Assembly: GCA_963783355.1 (NCBI GenBank) | Contig: CAWANF010000001.1 | Span: 310,001-374,000, forward strand | Direction of reading: 5' to 3' | Source: CAWANF01 sp963783355 | GTDB lineage: Bacteria; Bacteroidota; Rhodothermia; Balneolales; DATFMH01 | DNA: 64,000 nt | In this document: piece by piece, positions 53,303 to 62,992 of the stretch | Layout: each line of letters opens with the position of its first letter | How positions within the stretch are numbered: the stretch's first letter is position 1 | Made by a program: the position numbers and the translations under genes | The notes under the pieces: model-generated | What the model was told of the DNA's origin: nothing | The model's database searches: none | What the model saw: only the letters and a program-made list of their open reading frames with translations

Positions 53303-55819
53303 ATGGCTGATAAAAAAACAAGTTTAGAGATAGACGGTATGCATTGTGCCAGCTGTGTGGCATCCGTTGAAAAATCATTGAAAAAGCTGGAAGGTGTAAA
53401 GATAGCCAATGTGAATCTGTCTACAGAATCGGCTTCTATTGAATTTGATCCGGAGAAGGTAGATTTGGAAGCCTTTAAAAAAGCGGTGGAAGATGTAGGC
53501 TACGAGGTTCGGGACAATACGGTCAAGCAGACTTTGCGGATAGATGGTATGCATTGTGCCAGTTGTGTGGCTTCAGTTGAAAAAGCTTTGAAAGGAATTG
53601 AAGGTGTTCAGAACGCGACTGTTAACCTGGCGACCGAAACAGCACAGATAACATTTAATCCTAAGTATGTATCGTCGGCAGATTTTGTTTCGGCTGTGGA
53701 TAACGTCGGGTATGAAGTTGTTACCGATGAACAGGAAGACGAAACCCAATCGGCTGCGGAGCTGGAACACGATAAGGATCAAAAGAAGATTGATCAGGCC
53801 GCGAAACGCATGTGGTGGTCGTGGGGGGTGACAATTCCCATCATCCTTTGGATGCTTCCCGAAATGATATTTGGCTACTATTTCCTGGGTAAAAAAGGCT
53901 ATGATATCGGGATGATAGTTTTGTCTTCTATTGCCATTTTCTACCCAGGATGGGAGACGATTCGAAGCGCCTGGAAATCGGGATCCCACCTTGCTCCGAA
54001 TATGGATGTATTGATTGCCATGGGTACATTGGCATCGCTGGCAACCGGTTTTGTTTCACTGTTCCATCAATATGGCATCGGTCCGGCGTTCCACAGTTTT
54101 GGCGGTGTCGCAGGAATGATCATGGCATTTCACCTGACCGGACGTTATATCGAGACAAAAGCCAAGGGCCGAGCTTCTCAGGCCATCAAAAAGTTACTTA
54201 CCCTGGAAGCCAAAGAAGCAACGGTTGAACGTGATGGAGCGGAAATGAAAATTTCTGTCAGATCATTGCGAATTGGTGACATAATGGTTATCAAGCCGGG
54301 TGAAAAAATACCGACAGATGGAATCGTTGTAGATGGCTTGAGCAGCGTCGATGAATCACTGGCGACCGGTGAATCCATGCCGGTTGAAAAGGGAAACGGA
54401 GATTCGGTTATTGGAGCGACCATCAATAAAAATGGTGTTTTAAAAGTTAGGGCGACGAAAGTTGGTAAGGATACGTTCCTGAGCCAGGTGATCAAAATGG
54501 TGGAAGAAGCACAGGGATCGAAAGTGCCAATCCAGGAATTTGCAGACCGGATTACCGGGGTATTTGTTCCCGTAGTCATTGGTGTTTCCCTTTTGACATT
54601 AGCGGCCTGGTTACTTTTTCCGGGAGCATTTCATGGCATCGCGGTTTGGGCATCCGGATTCCTGCCCTGGGTAAATCCAGGTATGGGAGCAACGGCATTG
54701 GCTTTTTATGCAGCAATAGCCGTACTGGTTATTGCCTGTCCGTGTGCGTTGGGACTGGCGACCCCAACCGCCTTGATGGTCGGATCGGGTATGGGCGCAG
54801 AAAACGGTGTATTGATTCGTAAAGGAGCTGCTATCCAGATGATGAAAGATATCACTACGATTGTGTTAGACAAAACCGGGACGATAACCGAAGGCAAGCC
54901 AGGTGTTACGGACATCATTTCCCTGAATGGAATAGCGGAAAACGATTTGCTCCATATAGCAGCGAGTATCGAAAATAACTCTGAACACCCGCTTGGAGAA
55001 GCGATTGCCAATTATGCTAAATCCGAAAATCAACAATTGTCGAAGGTAACGGAATTTTATGCGATAACAGGCCGGGGCGTTCAGGGCAAAATAGACGAGC
55101 AACTGATACGAATCGGGACATTAAAAATGATGTCCGAGGCCGGGATAAATGTCTCTGAGGCAGCGAACGAGCAGAAAAATCAGCTTGAAAGTGAAGCTAA
55201 GACCGCCATGTTGGTGACTATCGATCAGGAACTTGCGGGAATCATTGCGGTTGCTGACAAAGTGAAGAACGACAGTAAACAGGCCATTGCCGAATTCAAA
55301 AAATATGGACTGGAGCCGGTTATGATAACCGGCGACAACGAACGTACAGCAAAAGCCATTGCCTCGGAAGTTGGAATAGAACGTGTGATTGCCAATGTCC
55401 TTCCGGATGAAAAGGCGAAAGAAGTGAAACGTCTGCAGGATAATGGTGAGAAAGTGGCGATGGTGGGCGATGGAATTAATGACGCCCCGGCACTGACTCA
55501 AGCCCATGTCGGAATAGCTATCGGAACCGGAACAGATGTAGCTATTGAATCTGGCGATATTGTTTTGGTTCAGGGCGAGTTAAGTGCCGTGGTTAAGGCC
55601 GTGAAACTGAGCCGGGCCACCTTCGTGAAAATCAAGCAGAACCTGTTCTGGGCCTTTTTCTATAACGTTGTGATGGTACCTCTGGCCATTTTAGGAATGA
55701 TGCACCCGGTGCTGGCCGAGATTGCGATGGCTTTTAGTTCCATTAACGTGGTGACCAATTCGAGAAGGCTCCAGAAAGTAAATATTCAACCTGATTATCA
55801 ATTAATACATAAGAAATAA
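53303..55819 (+). CDS. copA: Copper-translocating P1B-type ATPase
   Basis: An 838-residue Cu(I) exporter. Two N-terminal HMA domains have MHCASC at 13-18 and 83-88. The transmembrane metal site CPC is at 479-481, the actuator motif TGES at 355-358, the phosphorylated Asp at 523 in DKTGT, and GDGINDAP in the P-domain. The second half has YN and MxxSS-like Cu(I) ligands (YNVVMVPLA, MAFSSINVV). Transcribed with csoR and copZ. It pumps Cu(I) from the cytoplasm. Confidence 0.97.
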   Translation: MADKKTSLEIDGMHCASCVASVEKSLKKLEGVKIANVNLSTESASIEFDPEKVDLEAFKKAVEDVGYEVRDNTVKQTLRIDGMHCASCVASVEKALKGIEGVQNATVNLATETAQITFNPKYVSSADFVSAVDNVGYEVVTDEQEDETQSAAELEHDKDQKKIDQAAKRMWWSWGVTIPIILWMLPEMIFGYYFLGKKGYDIGMIVLSSIAIFYPGWETIRSAWKSGSHLAPNMDVLIAMGTLASLATGFVSLFHQYGIGPAFHSFGGVAGMIMAFHLTGRYIETKAKGRASQAIKKLLTLEAKEATVERDGAEMKISVRSLRIGDIMVIKPGEKIPTDGIVVDGLSSVDESLATGESMPVEKGNGDSVIGATINKNGVLKVRATKVGKDTFLSQVIKMVEEAQGSKVPIQEFADRITGVFVPVVIGVSLLTLAAWLLFPGAFHGIAVWASGFLPWVNPGMGATALAFYAAIAVLVIACPCALGLATPTALMVGSGMGAENGVLIRKGAAIQMMKDITTIVLDKTGTITEGKPGVTDIISLNGIAENDLLHIAASIENNSEHPLGEAIANYAKSENQQLSKVTEFYAITGRGVQGKIDEQLIRIGTLKMMSEAGINVSEAANEQKNQLESEAKTAMLVTIDQELAGIIAVADKVKNDSKQAIAEFKKYGLEPVMITGDNERTAKAIASEVGIERVIANVLPDEKAKEVKRLQDNGEKVAMVGDGINDAPALTQAHVGIAIGTGTDVAIESGDIVLVQGELSAVVKAVKLSRATFVKIKQNLFWAFFYNVVMVPLAILGMMHPVLAEIAMAFSSINVVTNSRRLQKVNIQPDYQLIHKK

Positions 55820-55830
55820 AGGAAATCAAG

Positions 55831-56040
55831 ATGGTTAAGACAACATTGAAAGTCACAGGCATGCACTGTGAAGGATGTGAAAACAGGATTAAAAAGATGC
55901 TTCCGCGCATTGATACAGTCGAAAATGTGGAAGCTGATCGAAATGATGAAAAAGTGGTTTTTGAATCAAATGGCAGTGATGAAACCCTGCAATCAGTAAA
56001 AGAAAAAATAGCTGATTTGGGTTATCAGGTCGTTGCCTGA
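55831..56040 (+). CDS. copZ: Copper chaperone CopZ, HMA domain
   Basis: A 69-residue single HMA domain. The metal motif is MHCEGC (residues 11-16), with the ferredoxin-like beta-alpha-beta pattern (VENVEADRNDEKVVFES). It starts 11 bases after the copA stop and hands Cu(I) to CopA. It is followed by a strong terminator. Confidence 0.93.
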   Translation: MVKTTLKVTGMHCEGCENRIKKMLPRIDTVENVEADRNDEKVVFESNGSDETLQSVKEKIADLGYQVVA

Positions 56041-56064
56041 GATGAGACGTAAACAGAAAACGCG

Positions 56065-56097
56065 AAAGCCGGTGAGAATATCTTACCGGCTTTTTTT
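56065..56097 (+). terminator. Intrinsic terminator of the copper operon
   Basis: AAAGCCGGTGAGA pairs with TCTTACCGGCTTT (one mismatch type G-T) around an ATA loop, with seven T following. Confidence 0.9.
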
Positions 56098-56345
56098 GTA
56101 AAAAACAGTATTCTTAAATGATTGCCGCATGTATTAGGGGTTTATCAGAAAACGGCTGAATGGATGTTCAATAGTTATACGACAAACTGTAAATAAATGA
56201 TGCCATTAAGAGCGTACAATGAGTTAAGGAATGACGAAACACAAATGAAAACAGGCATTATGGCGATATATTTTTGTATTATGACGGATGATTATTACAA
56301 CTTTCGAATTTAGTTGTTGATATAATTTTATATCTGGAATAGAAA

Positions 56346-57380
56346 ATGAATAATCGAATTACAATACGGCAAATTGCGAAGGAACTGGGTATTTCAGCTA
56401 TGACGGTTTCTCGTGCACTCAATAATAAATCCTATGTAGATCCGGATACCAGAAGAAGGGTATTGGAGATGGCCCAAAAAATGGGTTACAAACCCAATCA
56501 CATTGCCAGAAGTCTGACAATAAAAAAAACATATACTATCGGTGTGGTACTTCCAAAATTATCGCATTCATTTTTCCCTGATGCTATTCGTGGAATAGAA
56601 GAAGCTGCTTATCAGAGAGAATATCAGCTTATCCTGGCGCACTCATCAGAAGATGAGGTCCGGGAAAAGAAGGTGATAGAATCATTAGTTTCAAAACGCG
56701 TTGACGGAATACTTATATCATCTGCCGAGAATATTACGGACTTACAGCTATATAAGGAATTACTGGAGGCTAATTATCCGATTGTTTTTTTCGACCGATG
56801 GATTCCAAACCTGGAGGTAAGTTCAGTAAAAACCAACGATGAAGAAAGTATGATGATCATTACTGAGCATCTCATTACGAAACATGGTTATACCAATATT
56901 GCACACATTAGCGGGCCGCAAAATGTTTCAATTGGTTTAGAGCGATATAGGGGATATAAAAAAGCAATGGAGAATCATGATTTAACGATTAATGAAGAAT
57001 GGGTTGTTTCAGCCGGTTTCAATGAAGCATCGGGATATGAAGCGATGAAAAAAATTCTGAATTTACCGGAGAGGAAACAGATTCAGGCTGTTGTTGCAGT
57101 AAATGACCCGACAGCGTTCGGGGCAATGGAAGCAATTTATGAGAAGGGTATGAAGATTCCCGAAGATATAGCAATAGTTGGATTCGGTGATGATAAGCAA
57201 GATAAGCTACTGGCATCACCACTCACGACAATTCATCAACCGGCCTATGAAGAAGGTAAAAGGGCAGCACAAATATTAATTGATTTAATGGAAGGTAAAT
57301 CGAATGTAACCGAAGATATCGTAATCAAAAGTTATCTGGTCGTTCGTAATTCATGTGGTTGTAATCCGATGCAGAAATAA
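56346..57380 (+). CDS. LacI family regulator, probable regulator of the deoxysugar operon
   Basis: A 344-residue LacI/GalR protein. The HTH is ITIRQIAKELGISAMTVSRALNN, the hinge is YKPNHIARSLT, and the periplasmic-binding-like domain follows (TIGVVLPKLSHSFFPDAIRGIEEAA, VDGILISS, DKLLASPLTTIHQPAYEEGKRAAQ). It precedes the operon for rhamnose-like sugar use, with only a decayed sigma gene between, so it is the best candidate repressor. The effector cannot be identified from sequence. Confidence 0.9.
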   Translation: MNNRITIRQIAKELGISAMTVSRALNNKSYVDPDTRRRVLEMAQKMGYKPNHIARSLTIKKTYTIGVVLPKLSHSFFPDAIRGIEEAAYQREYQLILAHSSEDEVREKKVIESLVSKRVDGILISSAENITDLQLYKELLEANYPIVFFDRWIPNLEVSSVKTNDEESMMIITEHLITKHGYTNIAHISGPQNVSIGLERYRGYKKAMENHDLTINEEWVVSAGFNEASGYEAMKKILNLPERKQIQAVVAVNDPTAFGAMEAIYEKGMKIPEDIAIVGFGDDKQDKLLASPLTTIHQPAYEEGKRAAQILIDLMEGKSNVTEDIVIKSYLVVRNSCGCNPMQK

Positions 57381-57625
57381 AATCAATTTTAAGCACACCT
57401 AAACATTCGAAGAGAACTGTCTATCTTAAAGATTGTAATTGTTGAATATTAATCTTTGAATGTTCATTGCCCAAACTCATTTTTATAAGTTGTTTTATGA
57501 CTTTACTTAAAAGTCTTTCAAAGTCATCCGCTGAAGTTGACGGTTTAAGACATTGGTTAATTTCAGAGTCGATAAGTCTGATATTATTGTATCAGGTATA
57601 TTCATAATTGCAATTGTTTAGAGAA

Positions 57626-58180
57626 TTAAGAGGGTATATTCTGCATTGAATTAAGAATTTTCTTTGATTCCGAAATGTAATTATATACGCTTTGGGGTTT
57701 TATATTCAATATGTTCGAGATCTCCTGTGTTGATAGACCTTCATAAAATTTTAGATAGATGATCTCCTTTTGCCGCTGGCTCATCATATTCAGGGCACTT
57801 ATGAAATATTTTAATTTGTTTAATAGATCATCAGAAAAAGATGAGATATCGAAATAGGTATTATCAAGGAGATTCAAAGTGTTTTCAACATATGATTTGT
57901 TTCTTTTGGCGTGAGCATTCTGCTTCTCAATATTTTCAAAATTTTTTGCTTTAGTGAAAGAAACAGATAAGATTTGACATTATATATGTGAGACAAATTT
58001 TCGCGGTCTTCTCAAATATTCAAAAATAAATCCTGGACACTGTCTCTTATCAAATCTTTATTTGGGACTTGTTTCAGGCCGAAGGACATTAGCTTCGGAT
58101 ACATCAAATAATAAATCTTTGAAAGCGCTTCTTGATCGCCACTACATAAATCAGTCCAAAGTTCACTGGAGATATCTTTA
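57626..58180 (-). pseudogene. Decayed ECF sigma factor gene
   Basis: An intact frame of 83 codons ending at 57626 is sigma-70 region 4 (SQRQKEIIYLKFYEGLSTQEISNILNIKPQSVYNYISESKK). The missing regions 1-2 are readable upstream: SELWTDLCSGDQEALSKIYYLMYPKLMSFGLKQ and VQDLFLNI, then a stop TGA at 58012-58014 where Trp is usual in this family, then EDRENLSHIYNVKSYLFLSLKQK. A frame change at the A6 tract near 57941-57948 shifts region 2 out of register with region 4. A stop and a frameshift mean the gene is dead. Confidence 0.85.
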
Positions 58181-58210
58181 TTTTTTTTCTTTAAAGCAGT
58201 TTTGTGGTTG

Positions 58211-58958
58211 TAGAGACCATGATATTACTAATCGGATATTATTATTCGTTGAGATAAAGGTTATTTCACATGTGATACAGATATCAATCATTAGAATTAA
58301 CAAAGCGATTACAGCCATTTATATATTGAATTGGTCCAAAAACGCAATTATGGAGCTATTCAACTACATAAGTTACCGGTAAAATACTATTCACAAATCA
58401 AACTATAACTAAAACTATTTTGAAACCGGAAGTACAAAAATTTTGGATTTTATCAGTAGAACTACGCTCTTTTTAGAGAAGTTACAGCCTTGGGTTCTCT
58501 TTCTATTTTTATTAAAGTGAACATATGTTCATTAATGAACATTGTTTTATTAATGTAAAATAAATCATTATCATGTCAACAAATTGATTAAAAAAAATAA
58601 ATAATTACTTACTGGAGTGGGATTCATTTTTTGTATTCAGAAAATAAAGTGATAACTATTTTCTGAAAAATATTAAATATTTAGATTATTTAGAGATTGT
58701 AACCATCTAAATAATAAGGCTATATAAGTAATTATCCGTTATTAAAAGAAATTTGTGTTGGGCTGATATTTTAAGTAGAAAAGCTGCAGGGATATCTCTA
58801 TAAATATGATTGAGATACTTCGGGATATTAAAAGGACAGTTTTATATTCCAGGTTAATGTCATAATGAAATTAATGTATTTATAATTTTTGTCATTGGGG
58901 TCAGAGCACCTGAAATTCAGAAGGATCATTTAAATATTGAATACTTAATATAAAATGA
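58211..58958. promoter_or_regulatory. Long leader of the deoxysugar operon with palindromes
   Basis: A 750-base AT-rich region without a supported gene. Within it lie two overlapping perfect palindromes, annotated below, which are the most likely regulator-binding site. ORFs inside are too short or lack similarity. Confidence 0.5.
58518..58540. promoter_or_regulatory. Overlapping palindromes, candidate operator
   Basis: GAACATATGTTC (58518-58529) and TGTTCATTAATGAACA (58525-58540) are each perfect palindromes and share the TGTTC half-site, giving three GAACA-type half-sites in 23 bases. They lie upstream of the permease gene. Confidence 0.6.
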
Positions 58959-60377
58959 ATGCAAACACGGAATACAGTTCTTGAAAGATTAAATAAGCGT
59001 TTAGATTCCATTGACGAGTTTGAACGCGAACCTGTTCCGCAAAATAAGCTCAAGAGCTGGAAGGGCTTTGTCGGCATGTATATCGGTGAGAATACAGCCG
59101 GTACGGAATTTGTAATCGGTACCTTATTTGTTGCTCATGGGGTCAGTGCCTGGGATTTATTTACCGGATTGATGATTGGAAATCTACTGGCGGTGATGAG
59201 TTGGGCTTTTTTGTGTGCTCCTGTTGCGGTGAAAGTCCGGTTAACATTATACTGGCAAATGAGGAAAATTTGCGGTCCGAATCTGGCTTTAATATATAAT
59301 ATTGTTAACGCTATCATGTTTTGTTTCCTCGCCGGTTCAATGATTGCTGTTTCTGCAACAGCGGTTGGCCTGCCTTTCCATATCACAATGCCTACGCTGA
59401 ACGACTGGCTGCCAACGGGGGTAGGCTGGGTAGTAACGGTACTGATTGTTGGATTTGTAATAACCATGATAGCTATTCTTGGTTATGATAAAGTGGCACA
59501 CTTTGCCAATATTTGTTCTCCGTGGATGATCCTGATTTTTGTAGCTGCCGCGGTTGCTGTATTACCCGAACTTGGTGTCCATTCATTCTCAAACTTCTGG
59601 TCTGTAGCAAAACATAAAATATGGAATGGGGTTCCATTTCCCGGCCAAACGAAGTTTACATTCTGGCACGTCATGTTTTTTGCATGGTTCACGAACCTTG
59701 CTATGAATGCAGGGATGTCGGATATGTCTATTCTCAGGTATGCCGAAAATTGGTACCAGGGATTTTCACCCGGACCCGGTATTTATCTTGGTCACGTTAT
59801 GGCATGGATGGCATCTGGTATTTTGACCGCTGCAGCAGCCGGGGCTATAGCGCCGGGTATCATTGCTTATCACAGTGCCGGACTTGCCGGAGCTATTTGT
59901 GTTATTATCGCCGGATGGACAACGGCGAATCCGACTATTTACAGGGCCGGACTGGCTTTTCAGTCGGTGACACCAAACTGGAAACGCTGGAAGGTAACAT
60001 TGTTTACCGGTCTTGTAACTACGATTGCTGCTTTATTCCCTGCATTAGTCATGAAATTACTCGATTTTGTTGCACTCTACGGTTTAATTCTGATGCCGAT
60101 GGGTGTTGTTATACTGTTGGATGTATTCTTGTTACCCAAAATGGGACTCGATAGTAATCTGGCAGAATTATTACATCTTAAATTCAATTGGGCAGCTGCA
60201 TTGACCTGGTTTATTACCCTGGCTTTGTGTCTTTTCCTCAATATTTTTGGAGGCATTGAGGTATTCTTCCTGGCATTACCGGGCTGGTTTATCGCTGCTG
60301 TGTTATATGTATTATTGAGTTTTGTTTTTCAAAAAAGTTTAAAAAACAAGAAGGTAGCTATTCAGGGATCACTGTAA
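58959..60377 (+). CDS. NCS1-family permease, probable sugar-operon transporter
   Basis: A 472-residue protein with about 12 membrane helices. The N-terminal ERLNKRLDSIDEFEREPVPQNKLKSWKGFVGMYIGENTAGTEFVIG has the NCS1 (nucleobase:cation symporter, cytosine/purine permease) layout, and GFVITMIAILGYDKVAHFANICSP is the family's helix 5-6 region. Usual NCS1 substrates are nucleobases or allantoin. Its operon partners are a rhamnose-type aldolase and isomerase, so uptake of L-rhamnose or a related sugar is suggested, not shown. An alternative ATG at 58955 is out of frame. Confidence 0.85.
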   Translation: MQTRNTVLERLNKRLDSIDEFEREPVPQNKLKSWKGFVGMYIGENTAGTEFVIGTLFVAHGVSAWDLFTGLMIGNLLAVMSWAFLCAPVAVKVRLTLYWQMRKICGPNLALIYNIVNAIMFCFLAGSMIAVSATAVGLPFHITMPTLNDWLPTGVGWVVTVLIVGFVITMIAILGYDKVAHFANICSPWMILIFVAAAVAVLPELGVHSFSNFWSVAKHKIWNGVPFPGQTKFTFWHVMFFAWFTNLAMNAGMSDMSILRYAENWYQGFSPGPGIYLGHVMAWMASGILTAAAAGAIAPGIIAYHSAGLAGAICVIIAGWTTANPTIYRAGLAFQSVTPNWKRWKVTLFTGLVTTIAALFPALVMKLLDFVALYGLILMPMGVVILLDVFLLPKMGLDSNLAELLHLKFNWAAALTWFITLALCLFLNIFGGIEVFFLALPGWFIAAVLYVLLSFVFQKSLKNKKVAIQGSL

Positions 60378-60446
60378 TATGATAAACCTGTTTATCTATT
60401 TATTTAATTATTAATGATTTAAAAGAAAATATAAAGGTAAGGAGAA

Positions 60447-62624
60447 ATGTTTTTTAGAAAAGTCGAAAGTCAATGGGATGATAAGGTTGTCAGTAACATG
60501 GACCCATTAGATCGTCTGGTCTATCGATCTAATTTGATTGGCAGTGACGCTTATGTCAATAATACTGGTGGTGGTAATACCTCAAGTAAAATAAATGAAA
60601 AAGATCCTATTACAGGAGAAGATGTTGAAGTTCTGTGGGTCAAAGGCTCCGGCGGAGATTTGCGTACTGCAAAAAGACCTAATTTTGCATCCCTGTACCA
60701 GAACATGCTCATTAAATTGCAGGGCGTTTATGATTCATTTGAAACGAAAGGTCCTAAAACACCTGCCGAAGATAAGATGGTCGGATTTTATCCCCACTGT
60801 ACCTATAATTTGAATACACGCGCCCCATCTATCGATACCCCGCTTCATAGCTTTATTCCTTTCAAATTTGTAGATCATACCCATCCGGTTCCGTGTATTG
60901 CAATTGCTACAGCAGACAATGGACCTGAATTAACAAAAGAGATTTATGGTGATGAAGTCGCCTGGGTAGACTGGTTGCGTCCAGGTTTTGAACTGGGACT
61001 GAAATTACAGAAAACATATGAAAAGAATCCGGGTATTCGGGGAATCATCTTAGGTGGACATGGATTAATCAACTGGGCTAATGATGATAAAGAATGTTAC
61101 CTGACAACCCTCGAACTCATTAATAAGGCGGCGGATTACCTGGCAAAACATGAAAAAGGTGCGGATACTTTTGGTGGAGCAAAATTCAAATCGTTGCCTG
61201 AAGAGCAAAGAAATGAAATTCTGGTTGATGCCATGCCTTTTATTCGCGGGCAAATCAGTCAGGATAAAAGATTAATTGGAACCGTTCAGTATGATGATAT
61301 CATTCTCGATTTCATCAATTCTAATGACGCTCTCAGGTTATCGGAATTGGGTACATCGTGCCCTGATCATTTTTTGCGAACTAAAATCAAGCCACTTTAT
61401 TTAGATTGGAATCCGCAAAAAGAAGATAAAAATGATCTGAGGAATAAAATTATCAGTGGTTTAGAACAGTATCGTAAGGATTATCAAACATATTACGATA
61501 CGAATAAAGAAGCCGATTCACCGGCAATACGTAATCCGAATCCATCTGTTATTCTGATTCCCGGGATCGGTATGATTACATGGGGAAAAACAAAAAGCGA
61601 GTCCAGGGTAACTGCTGAATTTTACAATGCCGCAGTTGGTGTTATGAGAGGTGCCGAATCGGTCGGGCACTACACCGCACTGCCTCAAAAAGAGGCTTTT
61701 GATATTGAATACTGGGCATTGGAAGAAGCAAAGTTACGACGCATGCCTCCCGAAAATGAACTTTCCAGAAAAATTGTTGCGGTTGTTGGTGCCGGAAGCG
61801 GTATAGGCAAGGAAGTCGTTAGTCGTTTGCTAAAAGGCGGGGCGACTGTTGCAGCGCTTGATCTTGATGAGTCAGGAGCTAAAAAAACGGCTGATGATAA
61901 ACTCCAGGAAATTGGAATGGGTATCGGTGTTGCCGGTTCTGGAATAAGCCGATCAGGGGATGTCATTGGGCTTGGCTGTAATATCACTGACCGCAATTCT
62001 ATCCAGGCAGCTTTAGAAAAAACTATTTTGGCCTACGGTGGCCTTGACAACGTGGTAGTAACCGCTGGTTTGTATGCAACTCCCGATAAAGAGGGAAGAG
62101 TACCGGATTCTGATTGGAATAAAAGCTTTTCTGTTAATGTCATAGGTAATTATTTTATCGCTGATGAAGCTAATAAAATATGGAAGAAACAAGGACTTGA
62201 CGGAAGTATGGTTATCACGACAAGTGTCAATGCTGTAGTGGCTAAAAGAGGCAGTCTTGCTTACGATACGAGTAAGGCCGCTGCTAATCATCTTGTTCGT
62301 GAGCTGGCTATAGAACTGGCTCCTAATGTAAGGGTGAATGGCGTTGCTCCTGCTACCGTAGTAGAAGGAAGCAGCATGTTCCCCAGAGACCGGGTGATTG
62401 CATCGTTATCTAAATACGGCATAACATATGACGAATCGGAAAGCACGGAAGAATTACGTGACCGTTTGAAAGAATTTTATGCTACCAGGACTTTGACCCG
62501 GAAACCTATAACATTGAGGCAACAAGCTGAAGCCATTTATTTACTGGTTAGTAACCGTTTTGAAAATACAACTGGTCTGGTTATTCCGGTAGATGGCGGG
62601 CTTACGGATGCTTTCATGCGTTAA
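60447..62624 (+). CDS. rhaEW: Bifunctional rhamnulose-1-phosphate aldolase/lactaldehyde dehydrogenase-like fusion
   Basis: A 725-residue fusion. The N-terminal part (about 1-430) is a class II aldolase domain with DHTHP (metal His144 and His146), CTYNLNTRAPSIDTPLHSF and ILGGHGLINW. The C-terminal part (about 440-725) is a short-chain dehydrogenase with VGAGSGIGK and catalytic YDTSKAAANH, ending LVIPVDGGLTDAFMR. This architecture is known from bacterial YuxG/RhaEW-type proteins that split L-rhamnulose-1-phosphate and oxidise L-lactaldehyde. A GGAG lies 5 bases before the ATG. It follows the permease gene by 69 bases. Confidence 0.93.
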   Translation: MFFRKVESQWDDKVVSNMDPLDRLVYRSNLIGSDAYVNNTGGGNTSSKINEKDPITGEDVEVLWVKGSGGDLRTAKRPNFASLYQNMLIKLQGVYDSFETKGPKTPAEDKMVGFYPHCTYNLNTRAPSIDTPLHSFIPFKFVDHTHPVPCIAIATADNGPELTKEIYGDEVAWVDWLRPGFELGLKLQKTYEKNPGIRGIILGGHGLINWANDDKECYLTTLELINKAADYLAKHEKGADTFGGAKFKSLPEEQRNEILVDAMPFIRGQISQDKRLIGTVQYDDIILDFINSNDALRLSELGTSCPDHFLRTKIKPLYLDWNPQKEDKNDLRNKIISGLEQYRKDYQTYYDTNKEADSPAIRNPNPSVILIPGIGMITWGKTKSESRVTAEFYNAAVGVMRGAESVGHYTALPQKEAFDIEYWALEEAKLRRMPPENELSRKIVAVVGAGSGIGKEVVSRLLKGGATVAALDLDESGAKKTADDKLQEIGMGIGVAGSGISRSGDVIGLGCNITDRNSIQAALEKTILAYGGLDNVVVTAGLYATPDKEGRVPDSDWNKSFSVNVIGNYFIADEANKIWKKQGLDGSMVITTSVNAVVAKRGSLAYDTSKAAANHLVRELAIELAPNVRVNGVAPATVVEGSSMFPRDRVIASLSKYGITYDESESTEELRDRLKEFYATRTLTRKPITLRQQAEAIYLLVSNRFENTTGLVIPVDGGLTDAFMR

Positions 62625-62680
62625 TATTAGGAATATTGCAGCTTTAAATAAAACATTTTGATGATATAAATAAAGCCATT

Positions 62681-62866
62681 ATGAAAAAGCCATTAAGAAA
62701 TTTACTCATCATTTTATCCGTTTTAGGACTTGTTTTGACCGTCGGTCCGTCTTTCTTAGTGTTCAGCGGAAAAATATCTTTGTACATGGATAAAGTGTTG
62801 ATGTTCATCGGAACCGTGCTTTGGTTCACTCTGGCACCGTTCTGGATTGGTAAAAAAGCTGTTTAA
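62681..62866 (+). CDS. Small two-helix membrane protein, 61 aa
   Basis: Residues 7-30 (LIILSVLGLVLTVGPSFLVF) and 38-56 (KVLMFIGTVLWFTLAPFWIG) are membrane helices, with basic ends. No named family is recognised. It lies in the sugar operon between the fusion enzyme and the isomerase and may help the NCS1-type permease. It is a small ORF, but codon use and length favour a real gene. Confidence 0.65.
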   Translation: MKKPLRNLLIILSVLGLVLTVGPSFLVFSGKISLYMDKVLMFIGTVLWFTLAPFWIGKKAV

Positions 62867-62889
62867 ATAAATTCCTCAGGAAATATCAG

Positions 62890-62934
62890 ATAAAACCGTT
62901 TCTCATTTGCAATAGTAATGAGAAACGGTTTTAT
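62890..62934 (+). terminator. 18-bp perfect hairpin inside the sugar operon
   Basis: ATAAAACCGTTTCTCATT pairs perfectly with AATGAGAAACGGTTTTAT around a 9-base loop, between the 61-aa gene and the isomerase. The U tract is short. It could be a partial terminator or a processing/stability element that lowers isomerase expression relative to upstream genes. Confidence 0.6.
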
Positions 62935-62992
62935 GTCTGTGTAAGTATGTTTATGAATGTATTTCTCACCGTTATAAAACTGTTTAATTAAA

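Noticed and set aside
58062..58382. Plus-strand ORF of 106 codons near the ECF gene
   Set aside because: It is antisense to the decayed sigma factor and has no recognisable domain or signal; a chance ORF.
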